Origin: Hyphomicrobium sp.
GTDB taxonomy: Bacteria > Pseudomonadota > Alphaproteobacteria > Rhizobiales > Hyphomicrobiaceae
Length of the DNA stretch: 64,000 bases
Direction of reading: 5' to 3'
NCBI GenBank assembly: GCA_019751875.1
Contig: JAIEMV010000004.1
Coordinates: forward strand, 62,001 to 126,000
The position numbers and the translations under genes were made by a program. Within the stretch, counting starts at the first letter, position 1. The number at the start of each line of letters is the position of its first letter. The notes under the pieces are model-generated. The model was not told the origin of the DNA, did no database searches, and was given only the letters and a program-made list of their open reading frames with translations. This document shows, in pieces, positions 1 through 8,036 of this stretch.

Positions 1-9
1 CTCGCAGCT

Positions 10-34
10 GGAACTGAGCCATTCCCGCTGCGTT
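10..34 (+). promoter_or_regulatory. EcfG-type general stress promoter
   Basis: GGAAC at 10-14 and CGTT at 31-34 are separated by 16 nt, matching the alphaproteobacterial EcfG consensus GGAAC-N16/17-CGTT. It lies about 50 nt before the PRC-barrel gene starting at 84. Similar sites occur upstream of the genes at 4091, 8561 (minus strand) and 41631. Confidence 0.6.
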
Positions 35-83
35 TTGTCTCCGTGCCGCGACTGGCGGCTTTACCATTCATCGAGGATCGATC

Positions 84-554
84 ATGAAAAGCACCTCACT
101 CATTATTGCATCTCTGATGCTTTCGACTGCTGCAATCGCGCAGGACACGCCGCCGGAACCGGCGACTCCCGCCACACCTCCAGCGGCAACGGACACTGCA
201 CCTGCGCCATCCGCAGCGCCTGCCGAAGTTCCAGCCTCTCCGGCACCGTCGGAATTGCCCTCGACAACGGCCGATAACAGCGCTGCTCCAGTGCTCTCCG
301 ATGAGCAGGCCGCTGCATTGAAGAACAAAGTGGTGTGGTCGAGCGATCAGAAAAACATCGGTGAGGTTGCCGAAGTGGTGCGCGACAACTCAGGCCGGGT
401 CACCGAATTGCATGCCGACATCGGCGGCTTCCTCGGCTTCGGCGAGACGCGGGTCCGGATTTCTCCAGGCGAATTCAAAATCGTAAATGATCGCGTCGAG
501 TTGACCCGGACGGAAGAGCAGGCGGAAAATCTGCCGGAGGTCACTGACAACTAA
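84..554 (+). CDS. Secreted PRC-barrel domain protein
   Basis: This 156-residue protein has an N-terminal signal peptide ending near residue 20 (TAAIAQ), a Pro/Ala/Thr-rich linker to about residue 75, and a C-terminal PRC-barrel-like domain with the typical pattern of a 'GEV.EVV' strand, a 'GFLGFGE' turn and 'V.I..GEF'. PRC-barrels are small beta-barrel adaptor domains, and secreted versions are common among alphaproteobacterial stress proteins. ATG 84 follows a GAGGATC ribosome site. A GGAAC-N16-CGTT promoter upstream suggests control by the EcfG general stress sigma factor. The ligand or partner is not evident. Confidence 0.8.
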   Translation: MKSTSLIIASLMLSTAAIAQDTPPEPATPATPPAATDTAPAPSAAPAEVPASPAPSELPSTTADNSAAPVLSDEQAAALKNKVVWSSDQKNIGEVAEVVRDNSGRVTELHADIGGFLGFGETRVRISPGEFKIVNDRVELTRTEEQAENLPEVTDN

Positions 555-564
555 GGCTGAAAAA

Positions 565-596
565 ACTCCGGAGCTTGCGCTCCGGAGTCCTATTTT
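565..596 (+). terminator. Rho-independent terminator
   Basis: A perfect 10-bp stem (565-574 with 579-588) with a TTGC loop is followed by CCTATTTT. It lies 10 nt after the PRC-barrel stop codon. Confidence 0.8.
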
Positions 597-619
597 GGGT
601 GTCGAGAGAGGGGACGAAC

Positions 620-874
620 ATGGGCAGCAACTGGCGGCGTCGCGGGCAAACGTGGCAGGACGGTGAGTGGCGCCAGCTCGGGACTGCTGGCGAAGACCTT
701 GGAGATCTTGCGCAAGCAGCATTCGCACGGATGCGAGAGATGCATGCCGCGACCATCGCCAAGCCCGACAACGATCAACACAGCTGTGCACGGACACCGG
801 CTCCATTCACCGGAGATGGCCATGCGCCTGCCGGTCCCTTCATCATCCGCCCCGAGTATCGCGGCTTCGCATGA
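620..874 (+). CDS. Small hypothetical protein
   Basis: A possible 84-residue protein starts at ATG 620 after a GAGAGGGG ribosome site, just beyond the terminator of the previous gene. An in-frame upstream start would overlap that terminator, so it is less likely. The N-terminus is basic and Trp-rich (WRRRGQTWQDGEWRQ), followed by a helix with Met and Ala. No family was recognised. The frame ends 4 nt before the convergent kinase gene. Coding status is uncertain. Confidence 0.4.
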   Translation: MGSNWRRRGQTWQDGEWRQLGTAGEDLGDLAQAAFARMREMHAATIAKPDNDQHSCARTPAPFTGDGHAPAGPFIIRPEYRGFA

Positions 875-877
875 TCG

Positions 878-1906
878 CTAGAGAGGGAACACCAGCGTAA
901 CCCTCGTGCCCCGACCTTCTGTCCGGTAGGATAGTTCAGCGTGCAGCGACTTGGTCATGGCCTGGATGATCCGCGATCCGAGCCCAGTTCCCTTGATGGG
1001 ACCCGACCCGTTCCAACCGACACCATCGTCTTCGACGAGGATCGTCGCCCGCTCACTCCCGCCTTTTGTGAGAATGATACGAACATCACCCGTCTGCCCT
1101 TCCGGATAGGCGTACTTCAATGCATTTGTCACCAATTCGGTGACGACCATCGCGATGGAGATGGCGCGGTCCGTCGATGTCACAACCCTTTCGTCCGCCT
1201 GCACTTTCAAACCATGAGTTCTCTTGCCTTCTCCTACAGCTGCCAACAGATCGCTCGCGAGATTTTTCAAGTAGGCATCGAGATCGACGCTACGGACGTC
1301 CGACGACGTGTAGAGCCGGCGGTGGATGCCCGCGATTGCGAGGATGCGCGCGCGCATTTCAGCCAAAGCTGCCTTTGCCGCTTCATCCTTGACGACATTC
1401 GATTGCAAGGTCGCCAGCGATGAAATCATTGCCAAAGAGTTGGCGACGCGATGATTGACTTCGGCGAGGAGCATTTCAGCTCTCTCCTTTGCTGCGAGGA
1501 TGTCCTTTTGCGATTGCTCACGCTCGGCCATCAGCCGCTTCTTAGCTAGGGCATCCCCGATGGCTGCAACAATCAGCTCCCGATAGTTGCCGTTGATATC
1601 CTTCCAAACGTAGTCGCTGGCGCCTGCCTTTAGGGCCGACATGATGATGTTGGCGTCGTCCGAGCCGGTGACATAGATGATCGGCGCCCCTCCGGCAGCC
1701 GCGACGAGTCTCGGTATCAGGTCGAGACCGGTTTCTGATCCGAGATTGTGATCGAGCGCAATGACATCGTAGCTCTTCTCCGAAAGGCGCAGGAGCCCTT
1801 CGGCGCCTCCTGGGGCGTGGTCAACGATCATGTCATGGCGCGACAAGGCTTTCTGGAGAAGACGGGCCAGCCCTTCATCGTCATCGATGTATAAAACGAG
1901 GGTCAT
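878..1906 (-). CDS. Receiver-domain histidine kinase (HWE/HisKA_2 type)
   Basis: This 342-residue cytoplasmic protein has an N-terminal CheY-like receiver domain (about 1-120, acidic pair DDD at 8-10, phospho-acceptor Asp 52). A helix leads to a HisKA_2-type dimerisation domain with phospho-acceptor His 152 in the motif EVNHRVANSL, then a HATPase_c domain (TELVTNALKYAYP, DDGVGW, GTGLGS). Kinases of this family act in general stress and light signalling in alphaproteobacteria. ATG 1906 was chosen because the product then begins directly at the receiver strand; an upstream in-frame start at 1939 exists. It sits 46 nt downstream of the single-domain regulator, suggesting one operon. Confidence 0.85.
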   Translation of the reverse strand: MTLVLYIDDDEGLARLLQKALSRHDMIVDHAPGGAEGLLRLSEKSYDVIALDHNLGSETGLDLIPRLVAAAGGAPIIYVTGSDDANIIMSALKAGASDYVWKDINGNYRELIVAAIGDALAKKRLMAEREQSQKDILAAKERAEMLLAEVNHRVANSLAMISSLATLQSNVVKDEAAKAALAEMRARILAIAGIHRRLYTSSDVRSVDLDAYLKNLASDLLAAVGEGKRTHGLKVQADERVVTSTDRAISIAMVVTELVTNALKYAYPEGQTGDVRIILTKGGSERATILVEDDGVGWNGSGPIKGTGLGSRIIQAMTKSLHAELSYRTEGRGTRVTLVFPL

Positions 1907-1952
1907 CTCATCGCGGCAGGTTGACTGGTGACATCTCACACGTTTGTCGCGG

Positions 1953-2402
1953 TCAGTCCGCGACAGGCACTTGCATCACGGCAACGAACAAGCCGAGCTG
2001 GCGAATAGCATTTGCAAAGCTTTCGTAGTTCACTGGCTTGGTGATGTAGACGTTGGCGCCCAGATCGTAGCAGCGCTGGATTTCGCGTTCGTCGTCCGTG
2101 GTGGTCAAAACGACCACCGGCGATCGCCTCAGATGCGGATTGGTCTTGATCGTCTGCAGAATATCGACGCCGCTCATGTCCGGAAGATTGAGATCGAGAA
2201 GGATGAGCAGAGCCCGCTTTGCGCTGACGGCGCCGCTCTTGTCATCACCCAGCAGGTAATCGAAGGCGGCATTGCCGCTTGCTATCGGCACAATATCATT
2301 GGTGACGCCAGCGCGACGGATATTCCGTTCTATCAGACGCGCATGTCCTTCGTCGTCCTCAATCATCACGATCGTAACGGGATTGGCGTTATGGGTGTTC
2401 AT
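1953..2402 (-). CDS. CheY-like single-domain response regulator
   Basis: The 149-residue protein is one receiver domain: the acidic pocket IEDDEGH lies near residue 15, the phospho-acceptor Asp in LLDLNLPDMSG near 70, a Thr/Ser switch in VVVLTTT and a conserved Lys in ITKPVNY. There is no output domain. The long loop between alpha2 and beta3 resembles the Rcp1-type regulators that pair with phytochrome-like kinases. The start overlaps the stop of the upstream kinase by 4 nt (ATGA), so the two are translationally coupled and probably cognate partners. Confidence 0.9.
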   Translation of the reverse strand: MNTHNANPVTIVMIEDDEGHARLIERNIRRAGVTNDIVPIASGNAAFDYLLGDDKSGAVSAKRALLILLDLNLPDMSGVDILQTIKTNPHLRRSPVVVLTTTDDEREIQRCYDLGANVYITKPVNYESFANAIRQLGLFVAVMQVPVAD

Positions 2403-3928
2403 GCCGTCTGCTCCTTAGCGTTCTGTATGGCCATCTTCTTCGGCAGGTCGACCACGAACGTGGTGCCTTCTCCCGGCTTGGATTGAACCGTCACGTCTCC
2501 GCCCATCATGCGGACGAGCGAGCGGACGTGTGCGAGGCCGATGCCTTCGCCCGGGCGATCAAGGCGGCCGGCGCGTCGGAACAGTTCAAAAATCCGCTTC
2601 AGATCTGCTTCTTCGATACCCCGGCCGTTGTCCGCGATGCGCAGCTTCACACGACCACCGCTTTCTTCGGCGGATACCGTGATGCGTCCGGGACGGTTCG
2701 GTGCCAGATATTTTACGGCATTATCGAGAATGTTGCCGACGATCTGTTCAATTGCGAGGCGGTCAGACACAACGGAAGGAAGCGTGTCCGGAACATCTAC
2801 CGCTGCGCCAGCTTCGTCAATTTGGTGCTGCAGGCTCGCGAGCGTCGCCGTCATGACATCTGAAAGTTGGACGCGCTCGCGTTTCAGTTCGCGACGCCCC
2901 TCGCGCGACAGCTTGAGGATGGCGCCGATGAGGCTGTCCATTTTAGTGCTGGAAGATCGGATGAAGCCGACCGATTCTGGAATATCCGTCGTCGCAACCT
3001 CGGCAGCCTTGGCCTTCTCGGCTTCGGTCGCGTTGTCGTTCTTGAAGTACTCTCCGAGTTGAGCGGATGCGCTTTCTAATTCGCTGGTAAAGCCCATGAT
3101 GTTGACCAGAGGCGCGCGGAGATCGTGGCTGACGATATAGGCAAAGCGCTGGATTTCCTCGTTAGCCTGGGTCAGCGCAAGTGTTCGGTCATTCACCCGT
3201 TCTTCCAGATCGTTCGTCATCTGCCGCAGGGACTCCTGGGCGCTGACCAGCTTACCGGTATTGTTCGCTACGATGTAGAATGCGAGCACCGCCAGCAAAA
3301 CGAGCAGACCTGAACCCAGGGCGGTCGTGATTGAGAGTCGGTGGGCGGATTGCGCAAGTTCGAACAGCCCTGATCCTACAACAGTGTCCGCCCGGGTCGT
3401 GATCTGTTCCAACTCCTTGCGCAGTTCGGCCATATATTTCAAGCCGCGGTCAGTTGCGACCACCCGCAGGGCTTCTTCTCGTTTGCCGCTTTTCGCCAGG
3501 GCAACAGTTTCCGCCATTTCCGCCAGCTTGGGCTCGACAATTGCCATGATCTTCGCGATGCGGGCTGCGTCTGCCGGATCAACCCCACGCGCGACGAGGT
3601 CAGCCAACCCTGTTCGCGCCTCTTCCAGGCCGTCGTAGTAGGGCGGGAGATAGGCTTCTTCTCCCGTAAAAAGGTAGCCCCGCTGACCGGATTCCGCTCG
3701 CAACAGTCCCATGTGAGTCTGGCGAGCGGCGATCCGGACCAGTCGTTCGGACGCGATCGCTTCGGCCCGATTGGCCGTCTCCGATGTCAGCCTGAACGAA
3801 GCGGCAACCAGCAACACCAACATGCCGGCACCCACCACGATGAGGAGAATTGTGGACTGCACGTACGTGAGACCAAGGGCGCGGGTTGGCACGCGATGCT
3901 CCGGAACATGAGGTGGTTCGTTGCTCAC
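2399..3928 (-). CDS. CHASE3-domain sensor histidine kinase
   Basis: This 509-residue inner-membrane kinase has two transmembrane helices (about 24-44 and 202-221) flanking a CHASE3 extracytoplasmic sensor domain, which contains the typical ESGQRGYLFTGEE motif near residue 80. A coiled coil leads to a HisKA domain with phospho-acceptor His 268 (VSHDLRAP) and a HATPase_c domain (GNILDNAVKY, DNGRGIEE, GIGLAHV). CHASE3 ligands are mostly unknown. The arrangement kinase, single-domain regulator, receiver-kinase suggests a multistep phosphorelay. A FixK/FNR-like palindrome lies 36 nt upstream of the start. Confidence 0.9.
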   Translation of the reverse strand: MSNEPPHVPEHRVPTRALGLTYVQSTILLIVVGAGMLVLLVAASFRLTSETANRAEAIASERLVRIAARQTHMGLLRAESGQRGYLFTGEEAYLPPYYDGLEEARTGLADLVARGVDPADAARIAKIMAIVEPKLAEMAETVALAKSGKREEALRVVATDRGLKYMAELRKELEQITTRADTVVGSGLFELAQSAHRLSITTALGSGLLVLLAVLAFYIVANNTGKLVSAQESLRQMTNDLEERVNDRTLALTQANEEIQRFAYIVSHDLRAPLVNIMGFTSELESASAQLGEYFKNDNATEAEKAKAAEVATTDIPESVGFIRSSSTKMDSLIGAILKLSREGRRELKRERVQLSDVMTATLASLQHQIDEAGAAVDVPDTLPSVVSDRLAIEQIVGNILDNAVKYLAPNRPGRITVSAEESGGRVKLRIADNGRGIEEADLKRIFELFRRAGRLDRPGEGIGLAHVRSLVRMMGGDVTVQSKPGEGTTFVVDLPKKMAIQNAKEQTA

Positions 3929-3963
3929 ATGATCTACACGAGAGCGGTGCAGTTGGGGAATTG

Positions 3964-3977
3964 TTGATTTGGATCAG
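3964..3977. promoter_or_regulatory. FNR/FixK-like palindrome
   Basis: TTGAT-TTGG-ATCAG matches the FNR/FixK box TTGAT-N4-ATCAA at nine of ten positions. It lies between the divergent CHASE3 kinase gene and the DUF2383 gene. A similar site with the same TTGG spacer lies at 45233-45246. Function is inferred from sequence only. Confidence 0.35.
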
Positions 3978-4033
3978 AACGGACTGGTTAACATCGGCGG
4001 TCGGCATTTTCAGGCGTAATTGCCAACCGCTCC

Positions 4034-4058
4034 GGAACTGTCGTGTGAGCCGAGCGTT
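4034..4058 (+). promoter_or_regulatory. EcfG-type general stress promoter
   Basis: GGAAC at 4034-4038 and CGTT at 4055-4058 are spaced by 16 nt, 33 nt before the start of the DUF2383 gene. This matches the EcfG consensus exactly. Confidence 0.6.
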
Positions 4059-4090
4059 TCCCTGGCGAACGATTGTTACGGGAGCGGACA

Positions 4091-4522
4091 ATGACCGATT
4101 ATCGCGACGCCCTTTCATCTCTGCATACGACGCTTGTGGACAGCCGCAACGGCTACGAAGAGGCGCTCAAGGATGCGGGCAAATCTGGTTTGGTTACGCT
4201 TTTCGAGGAGATGGTGGCGCTGCGGCAGCAGGCATCCGTCGAGCTGGAGCCTCTGCTGCTCAAATCCGGAGCGACACCCGATGACGACGGATCGTTCATG
4301 TCCACCGTGCACCGCACGATCATCAGTTTTCAGTCCATGCTGACCGACCTGGACGAGACGGTTCTTCCGGGCTTCATCGACGGCGAAAAGCGCATTCTCG
4401 GCTATTATGACGAAGCCATTGCCGCAGCGCCTGAACCCGATCGCGAGGTGCTGATACGCCAGCGGGCAGACTTGTCAGACCGGATTGAGGAAATGGAACG
4501 CCGACAGTCGAAGGCTGCTTAG
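4091..4522 (+). CDS. PA2169-family four-helix-bundle protein (DUF2383)
   Basis: The 143-residue soluble protein is almost all helical, with the family pattern of an N-terminal 'DYRDALSSLHTTLVDSRNGYEEA' type helix followed by three more helices. The family has a ferritin-like four-helix fold and is typical of stress regulons, but its reaction is unknown. ATG 4091 was chosen because GGGAGCGG precedes it; an in-frame start six codons earlier lacks such a site. An EcfG promoter lies directly upstream, and a DUF892 gene follows on the same strand. Confidence 0.8.
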   Translation: MTDYRDALSSLHTTLVDSRNGYEEALKDAGKSGLVTLFEEMVALRQQASVELEPLLLKSGATPDDDGSFMSTVHRTIISFQSMLTDLDETVLPGFIDGEKRILGYYDEAIAAAPEPDREVLIRQRADLSDRIEEMERRQSKAA

Positions 4523-4674
4523 ACCTTCGTCGCAACTCAACCAGAAATCTGCAGGCACTCCCGTCATCCCCCCCGACCGACAATGCCTGCAGTAGAGGCG
4601 AGCCCGTGTCCCCCCGCGCGGCTCGCCTCACCCCCTTCGCAGCATCCGAATTGCCGCTTGATTGGAGACGACCC

Positions 4675-5166
4675 ATGAAGATTGAGAACCTCAACGACCT
4701 GTTCCTGCATACGCTGCAGGACATCTACTTTGCCGAGAAGCAGATCGTGAAAGCTCTGCCGAAAATCATGAAAAAGACGGACAGCCCTGAGCTTGGCAAA
4801 GCATTCGAGAGCCATCTCGCCGAGACCGAAGAGCAGGTCACACGGCTGGAGCAGGTCTTCGAAATGCTTGGTGAGAAGCCGAAAGCGACGAAATGCCCGG
4901 CGATAGAGGGTATCATCGAGGAAGCCAACGAATTGATCGCCGACATTCAGGATCCCGATACGCGCGACGCCGGGATGATCGCCGCCGCGCAGGCCGTCGA
5001 GCACTATGAAATCACGCGCTACGGCACACTGGTCTCGTGGGCCGAGCTGCTCGGTATGAAGGATGCCGCCAAGGTCCTCGGCCAGACGCTGAAAGAAGAG
5101 TATGGCGCCGATCAGAAGCTGACGAAGCTGGCGGAGAGCCGGCTCAACAAGGAAGCTGCCGAGTAA
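4675..5166 (+). CDS. DUF892 ferritin-like protein (YciE family)
   Basis: This 163-residue protein fits the YciE/DUF892 family throughout: 'LNDLFLHTLQDIYFAEKQI' at the N-terminus, 'HLAETEEQV.RLE.VFEMLGE' near residue 50 and a C-terminal 'AAQAVEHYEITRYGTL' helix with the Glu/His residues of the family's di-metal site. YciE-like proteins are stress-induced ferritin-like proteins whose role is unclear. ATG 4675 follows GGAGACG. It lies 152 nt after the DUF2383 gene on the same strand and ends at a strong terminator, so it may be read from the EcfG promoter at 4034. Confidence 0.88.
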   Translation: MKIENLNDLFLHTLQDIYFAEKQIVKALPKIMKKTDSPELGKAFESHLAETEEQVTRLEQVFEMLGEKPKATKCPAIEGIIEEANELIADIQDPDTRDAGMIAAAQAVEHYEITRYGTLVSWAELLGMKDAAKVLGQTLKEEYGADQKLTKLAESRLNKEAAE

Positions 5167-5190
5167 CGGTGGTCTGGCACAGCGTTGATG

Positions 5191-5218
5191 AAGGCCCGGA
5201 CTTGCTCCGGGCCTTTTC
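5191..5218 (+). terminator. Rho-independent terminator
   Basis: A 10-bp stem AAGGCCCGGA/TCCGGGCCTT (5191-5200 with 5206-5215) with a CTTGC loop and a short T run ends the DUF892 transcript. Confidence 0.75.
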
Positions 5219-5235
5219 GTGTGTACGCTAAGAAA

Positions 5236-5257
5236 AGGAGGAGGTTTCCCTCCTCCT
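5236..5257 (-). terminator. Probable terminator of xoxF
   Basis: The 9-bp inverted repeat AGGAGGAGG/CCTCCTCCT (5236-5244 and 5249-5257) reads on the minus strand into TTTTCTTA, 40 nt past the xoxF stop. Confidence 0.55.
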
Positions 5258-5296
5258 AGTCAAGCGAGCGTGGCAGCCCGCTTCACGGCTGTACTT

Positions 5297-7120
5297 TTAT
5301 GGCAGCGCGTACACCGTCAGCGTTCCGCCGAGATCGGTGTAGGACTTGAGACCGGCGTAGTTGCCCACTGCACCAAGGCCGTCTGTGGGTTTGTCGAGAC
5401 CGGCTGCGAGACCGATACCGGCCCAGCCGCCGACGCCCGAGTACAGCCCCATGTACTGCTTCCCGTCGATGGCATACGTGAACACGTTGCCGATCGCGCC
5501 GGATGGCAGTCGATGCTTGAACAGCTCTTTGCCGTCCTTGGCATCGCGGCACTTGAAGTATCCATCCAAGGTGCCGTGGCAGGCGAGGCCGCCGGCCGTC
5601 GTCAGGACACCCGACCAGACCGAGAACGGCTCATCATGCTGAGCGACAATCTTGCCCGCAGCACCATCCCAGAGCGTGAAGTGGCCCGTGTTCGATTTGC
5701 CTTCCGGCGGGAACATGGACAGCGTCGCACCCACATAGGGCTGACCCGGAGTGTATGAGACCTTGAACGGCTCGTAATCCATGCAGACGTTGTTCACTGG
5801 AATGTAGAACAGATTTGTCTGCGGAGAGTACGCTGCCGGCTGCTGGTCTTTGAAGCCGAGAGCTGCGGGGCAGATGTTCTTGGTATTCACGTCCGCGCCT
5901 TGCACGAAGGTCGACTTTTCATCGATCACCTTCGGACGACCGTAAGTCGGCGAAGACTTGTCGAGATCGACGCCCGACGACCAGTTCAGATCTTGGTCAT
6001 AGGGCTGAGCGACGAGCGGCTCACCCGTCAGGCGGTCAATCGTGTAGCCGAAGCCATTGCGATCGAAATGGGTGAGAACCTTGCGCTCTTCGCCGCCGAT
6101 GTTCTGCGTCGTGAGGATCGACTCGTTGACGCCGTCATAGTCCCACTCGTCGAATGGGGTCATCTGGTACGCCCATACGGCTACGCCCGTGTCGGGGTTG
6201 CGTGCGAACAGCGTCATCGACCATTTCTGGTCGATACGTTTGCCATCCGGACCGGCGCGTTGTACGGGGTTCCACGTCGAGGGGTTCGCGGTGCCGTAAT
6301 AGAAGAGGTTCGCCTCATCGTCATAGGCATAGTAGCCCCATGTGGACCCGCCGCCGATCTTCCACTGATCACCCGTCCACGTCTTCAACGAACTATCCTT
6401 GCCAACGGGCTTCCCGAGCGACATGGTTTTTTGCGGATCGACGAGGATGTCGCTATCGGGACCCACCGAATAGGCGCGCCAAAGCCTCTTGCCGTCTTTC
6501 AGGCCATAGGCGGTGACGTGTCCGCGCACGCCGAACTCGGCACCCGAGTTGCCCATGATCACCTTGTCACGAATGATCATTAGAGTTCCGGTGTAGGTCT
6601 CGCCCTTCTTCGGGTCGCCGTTGACCTGCTTCCACTTCTCCTTGCCCGATTCCGTATCGAGCGCCACGAGCGTGGTGTCGGCAAGCCCCATGATGAGAGT
6701 GTTACCGGCGACTTGCGGACCGCGATTGACCGTATCGCAGCACATCACAGGTATGACAGAGGGATCCTGCTTGGGTTCGTATTTCCAGAGAACCTTGGGC
6801 TCGACGGGGTTCTCAAGACTGAGCTTGAAAACCTTATTTGGGAAGGCCGAGTGAAGATAAAGGTCTTTGCCGATGACGATTGGCGAGCCTTCGTGGCCGC
6901 GCAGCACGCCGGTTGAGAATTGCCAGGCTACCTGTATGTCTTTCACGTTCTGCGTATTGATCTGATCGAGTTTCGAATATCGCCAACCTTCGTAGTTGCC
7001 CTGCTGCATGGCCCAGTTGTTGGGGTCAGCGACCGCTTTTTTGACGTCATCATTCGCAGCTGCTGGAAAAGCCGCCGCAGCTGTGGCGAGAACGCCGTAG
7101 ATGATCGTTCTACTTCCCAT
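5297..7120 (-). CDS. xoxF: XoxF-type lanthanide PQQ alcohol dehydrogenase
   Basis: This 607-residue periplasmic quinoprotein would oxidise methanol or another primary alcohol with PQQ and pass electrons to a c-type cytochrome. A signal peptide ends near residue 22 (FPAAA). The eight-bladed propeller carries the vicinal disulfide Cys127-Cys128 and metal ligands Glu195 and Asn279. Catalytic Asp327 is followed two residues later by Asp329 in DEWDYDG; this second Asp marks lanthanide-dependent XoxF enzymes and is absent in Ca2+-dependent MxaF. ATG 7120 follows a GGAGAAAAGAA site. No xoxG, xoxJ, mxa or pqq genes are nearby. A 21-codon frame overlaps the start. The XoxF clade was not determined. 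Confidence 0.88.
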   Translation of the reverse strand: MGSRTIIYGVLATAAAAFPAAANDDVKKAVADPNNWAMQQGNYEGWRYSKLDQINTQNVKDIQVAWQFSTGVLRGHEGSPIVIGKDLYLHSAFPNKVFKLSLENPVEPKVLWKYEPKQDPSVIPVMCCDTVNRGPQVAGNTLIMGLADTTLVALDTESGKEKWKQVNGDPKKGETYTGTLMIIRDKVIMGNSGAEFGVRGHVTAYGLKDGKRLWRAYSVGPDSDILVDPQKTMSLGKPVGKDSSLKTWTGDQWKIGGGSTWGYYAYDDEANLFYYGTANPSTWNPVQRAGPDGKRIDQKWSMTLFARNPDTGVAVWAYQMTPFDEWDYDGVNESILTTQNIGGEERKVLTHFDRNGFGYTIDRLTGEPLVAQPYDQDLNWSSGVDLDKSSPTYGRPKVIDEKSTFVQGADVNTKNICPAALGFKDQQPAAYSPQTNLFYIPVNNVCMDYEPFKVSYTPGQPYVGATLSMFPPEGKSNTGHFTLWDGAAGKIVAQHDEPFSVWSGVLTTAGGLACHGTLDGYFKCRDAKDGKELFKHRLPSGAIGNVFTYAIDGKQYMGLYSGVGGWAGIGLAAGLDKPTDGLGAVGNYAGLKSYTDLGGTLTVYALP

Positions 7121-7175
7121 TTCTTTTCTCCGCTTCAACTTGGAACAGATGGTCATTGCGCGGTTGACCTTTCAT
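7110..7175 (-). CDS. Possible 21-codon upstream ORF of xoxF
   Basis: An ATG at 7175 is preceded by a strong AGGAGG site (four nt away) and opens a 21-codon frame (MKGQPRNDHLF...), ending 11 nt inside xoxF in another frame. It resembles a leader peptide that could couple or regulate xoxF translation. It has no recognised relatives and could be chance, but its ribosome site is stronger than that of xoxF. Confidence 0.35.
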   Translation of the reverse strand: MKGQPRNDHLFQVEAEKRNGK

Positions 7176-7375
7176 AAGCCTCCTGAGAGAACGGGGCGCG
7201 CATGACATCGCAACCTGCTGCCGAATCACGAAGCGGCGATGTCCCGGAGGAGGCCTGGCCCAACAGCAAGTTGGGGCACAGGTTCCCGACGGGATCACAA
7301 ATTTGTCATACTAAGTGAAAGCACTGAGAACGCGCGTTGGGCGCGCGCTCTCATCATATCAGCGGAGTTGAAGGT

Positions 7376-7936
7376 TCAGGCCGCGTGGCGAGCGTGGCGG
7401 CCCTCTTCGATCTCTTCAATGATTTTAGAAACGAACGCCGGCAGATCGCCAGGTGCGCGGCTCGTCACGATCCCTTCATCGACCACGACCTCGCTATCTT
7501 CCCACTTCGCACCGGCATTCATCACATCGGTCTTGATCGATTTGTATGATGTCGCCCTACGACCCTTCAAAATTCCGGCTTCGACGAGTAACCACGGACC
7601 ATGGCAGATCGCGGCTATGGGTTTGCCGGCGTCGGCGAAAGCCTTGACGATCTCGACAGCGCGCGGGTTCGCCCGCAGGATGTCGGGATTCATCTGACCA
7701 CCGGGGATCACAAGCGCGTCGAAATCATTCGGATCAACACGATCGATTGCTGCATCAGATTTCGCTTCCGGCCCCCAATTCTTATCCTTCCAGCCCTTCA
7801 CATCTCGTCCCTCTGGCGTCGCGATCGTAACTTTGGCTCCGGCTTCCTTCAGCTTGTCGCGGGGGACCTCCAGCTCGGATTGTTCAAATCCATCGGCTGA
7901 GATGATTAGAATTTTTGCTTCTGTTATTTTCGTCAT
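7376..7936 (-). CDS. DJ-1/PfpI family protein
   Basis: This 186-residue cytosolic protein has the DJ-1/PfpI (type 1 glutamine amidotransferase-like) fold: 'KILIISADGFEQSELEVP' at the N-terminus supplies the conserved Glu, and 'AAICHGPWLL' carries the nucleophilic Cys-His elbow. Relatives such as YhbO and PfpI are described as stress-protective proteins acting on glycated or damaged molecules. ATG 7936 begins the protein one short stretch before the first beta strand; a longer upstream frame lacks homologous features. Its neighbours are stress genes. Confidence 0.85.
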   Translation of the reverse strand: MTKITEAKILIISADGFEQSELEVPRDKLKEAGAKVTIATPEGRDVKGWKDKNWGPEAKSDAAIDRVDPNDFDALVIPGGQMNPDILRANPRAVEIVKAFADAGKPIAAICHGPWLLVEAGILKGRRATSYKSIKTDVMNAGAKWEDSEVVVDEGIVTSRAPGDLPAFVSKIIEEIEEGRHARHAA

Positions 7937-8036
7937 GAGGTCTATCCATTTCCAAAACTCGGATCTGAGGATCGACTGGACGCTGCACGGATTTGCAGCG
8001 CTCCAGCTTTCTATTCCCGCTCGATTTCTTGCGCCT

